This document shows positions 6,239 through 6,854 of a DNA stretch of 6,854 nucleotides, in pieces. A model generated the notes under the pieces. That model made no database searches, was not told the origin of the DNA, and saw only the letters and a list, made by a program, of their open reading frames with translations. The stretch covers positions 1 to 6,854 of the forward strand of contig DATDGR010000130.1 of assembly GCA_036521995.1 (NCBI GenBank), in the 5' to 3' direction. This DNA comes from Gp13-AA77 sp036521995 (GTDB taxonomy: Bacteria; Acidobacteriota; Terriglobia; UBA7540). Numbering within the stretch: the first letter of the stretch is position 1; the number at the start of each line of letters is the position of its first letter. A program made the translations under genes and the position numbers.

Positions 6239-6854
6239 CCCCACGACCTGTGCCTACCCTTGTTGGACCTCTACTCCAACGCTTCTTTACCGATCACCTG
6301 ACCGGCCAGAGGCGTCTCAGCCCACAGACAGTCGCGAGCTACCGGGACACCTTCCGCTTGCTGCTTCAATTCGTCCACCGCGTCACGGGCATTGAACCGG
6401 CGTCCTTGCCTCTAAGCGCCCTGGATGCGGATAGGGTTCTTGGTTTTCTGGATGGGCTCGAACAAAACCGCCACAATACGATTGCTTCGCGGAACCTGCG
6501 TTTGACCGCCATCCGCTCGTTTTACCGTATGGTCGCGCTGCGTGACCCTGCCAGCGTCGGAATCGTGACGCGGGTCATGGCGATTCCCATGAAAAAGGCC
6601 GACATCAAAGTGCGGACTTATGTGACTCGCGACGAGATGGACACCATTCTGACGGCCCTCGACCGCAAGCAATGGTGTGGGCGACGCGATTATGCCCTGT
6701 TGCTGACCATGTACAATTCCGGCGCCCGCGTCTCCGAAATATGCGGACTTCGTCAAGATAAAGTGACCCTGGCCACCAAGAGTTACCTACACCTGCAGGG
6801 CAAAGGCCGCAAAGAGCGCTCCGTGCCCCTTTGGCCCATTACCGGCAAAGTCTT
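6235..6854 (+). CDS. Tyrosine recombinase/integrase of a RIT-like cassette (3' end beyond window)
   Basis: This is a site-specific tyrosine recombinase that likely acts on the ends of its own mobile element. 206 residues are visible before the window ends. Residues about 10-105 form the SAM-like core-binding domain (LLQRFFTDHLTGQRRLSPQT, then LRLTAIRSFYRMVALRD). The catalytic domain starts at about 125 (RTYVTRDEMDTIL). The first catalytic arginine is R165 in NSGARVSEI; the beta-hairpin lysine lies in QGKGRKER (about 188-195). The HxxR box, second histidine and tyrosine fall outside. The ATG at 6235 overlaps the stop of the preceding recombinase remnant, and a GAAGGGG-like Shine-Dalgarno sequence lies about 10 nt upstream. 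Motifs such as SPQTVASYRDTFRLLL and VMAIPMKK resemble recombinases found in tandem pairs or trios (RIT elements), from memory. Visible parts are intact. With its upstream partner truncated, the element is probably immobile unless helped in trans. Confidence 0.9.
   Translation, partial: MTPRPVPTLVGPLLQRFFTDHLTGQRRLSPQTVASYRDTFRLLLQFVHRVTGIEPASLPLSALDADRVLGFLDGLEQNRHNTIASRNLRLTAIRSFYRMVALRDPASVGIVTRVMAIPMKKADIKVRTYVTRDEMDTILTALDRKQWCGRRDYALLLTMYNSGARVSEICGLRQDKVTLATKSYLHLQGKGRKERSVPLWPITGKV

Noticed and set aside
6014..6244. 76-aa minus-strand open frame across the junction
   Set aside because: It runs antisense to the recombinase tail and out of frame with virB4, and resembles no protein family. 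It arises by chance across the join.

Overview
The window is GC-rich and looks like the mobile or accessory DNA of a proteobacterium or similar high-GC Gram-negative. The evidence is a lipobox lipoprotein, Sec-type signal peptides on VirB9 and VirB5 homologues, and a VirB10 that spans the inner membrane and periplasm. The sequence alone does not fix the species. About 90% of the window is one minus-strand block of a conjugative (VirB/Trb-like) type IV secretion system (T4SS). The right end is a plus-strand tandem tyrosine-recombinase cassette.

In transcription order (right to left) the T4SS block holds: a VirB4/TrbE-family ATPase lacking its 5' end (3736-5997, homology to about 6042); a 65-aa single-pass membrane protein (3542-3739); a VirB9/TrbG homologue with an alanine/glutamine-rich coiled coil inserted between its two halves (2714-3535); a 62-aa basic protein (2523-2711); a VirB10/TrbI homologue (1132-2526); a 129-aa lipoprotein (732-1121); and a VirB5/TrbJ homologue running off the left edge (1-735). 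Every gene junction in this block is a short overlap (ATGA or GTGA) or a gap of 10 nt or less, nearly all with a good Shine-Dalgarno sequence. It is therefore a tightly coupled operon, and both small proteins probably belong to the machine. Together the products cover the assembly ATPase, part of the outer-membrane core complex (VirB9, VirB10 and perhaps a VirB7-like lipoprotein) and a pilus-tip or adhesin component (VirB5). No VirB8/TrbF lies between virB4 and virB9, and VirB2, VirB3, VirB6, VirB11 and VirD4 are not in view.

On the plus strand, 6071-6238 is the C-terminal tail of one tyrosine recombinase, with the last histidine and the nucleophilic tyrosine kept. It overlaps by four bases (ATGA) the start of a second, different tyrosine recombinase (6235 to beyond the right edge). 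This layout resembles multi-recombinase elements of the RIT (recombinase-in-trio) kind.

The most notable point is the junction at about 6043-6073. There a virB4 missing its 5' end meets, head to head, a recombinase missing most of its 5' portion. An 8-bp direct repeat (CCGGGAGG) flanks the junction. This looks like a deletion or rearrangement scar, or possibly an assembly join, that decapitated both genes and probably cut the T4SS operon from its promoter-proximal genes. I see no tRNA, rRNA, CRISPR array or convincing rho-independent terminator.
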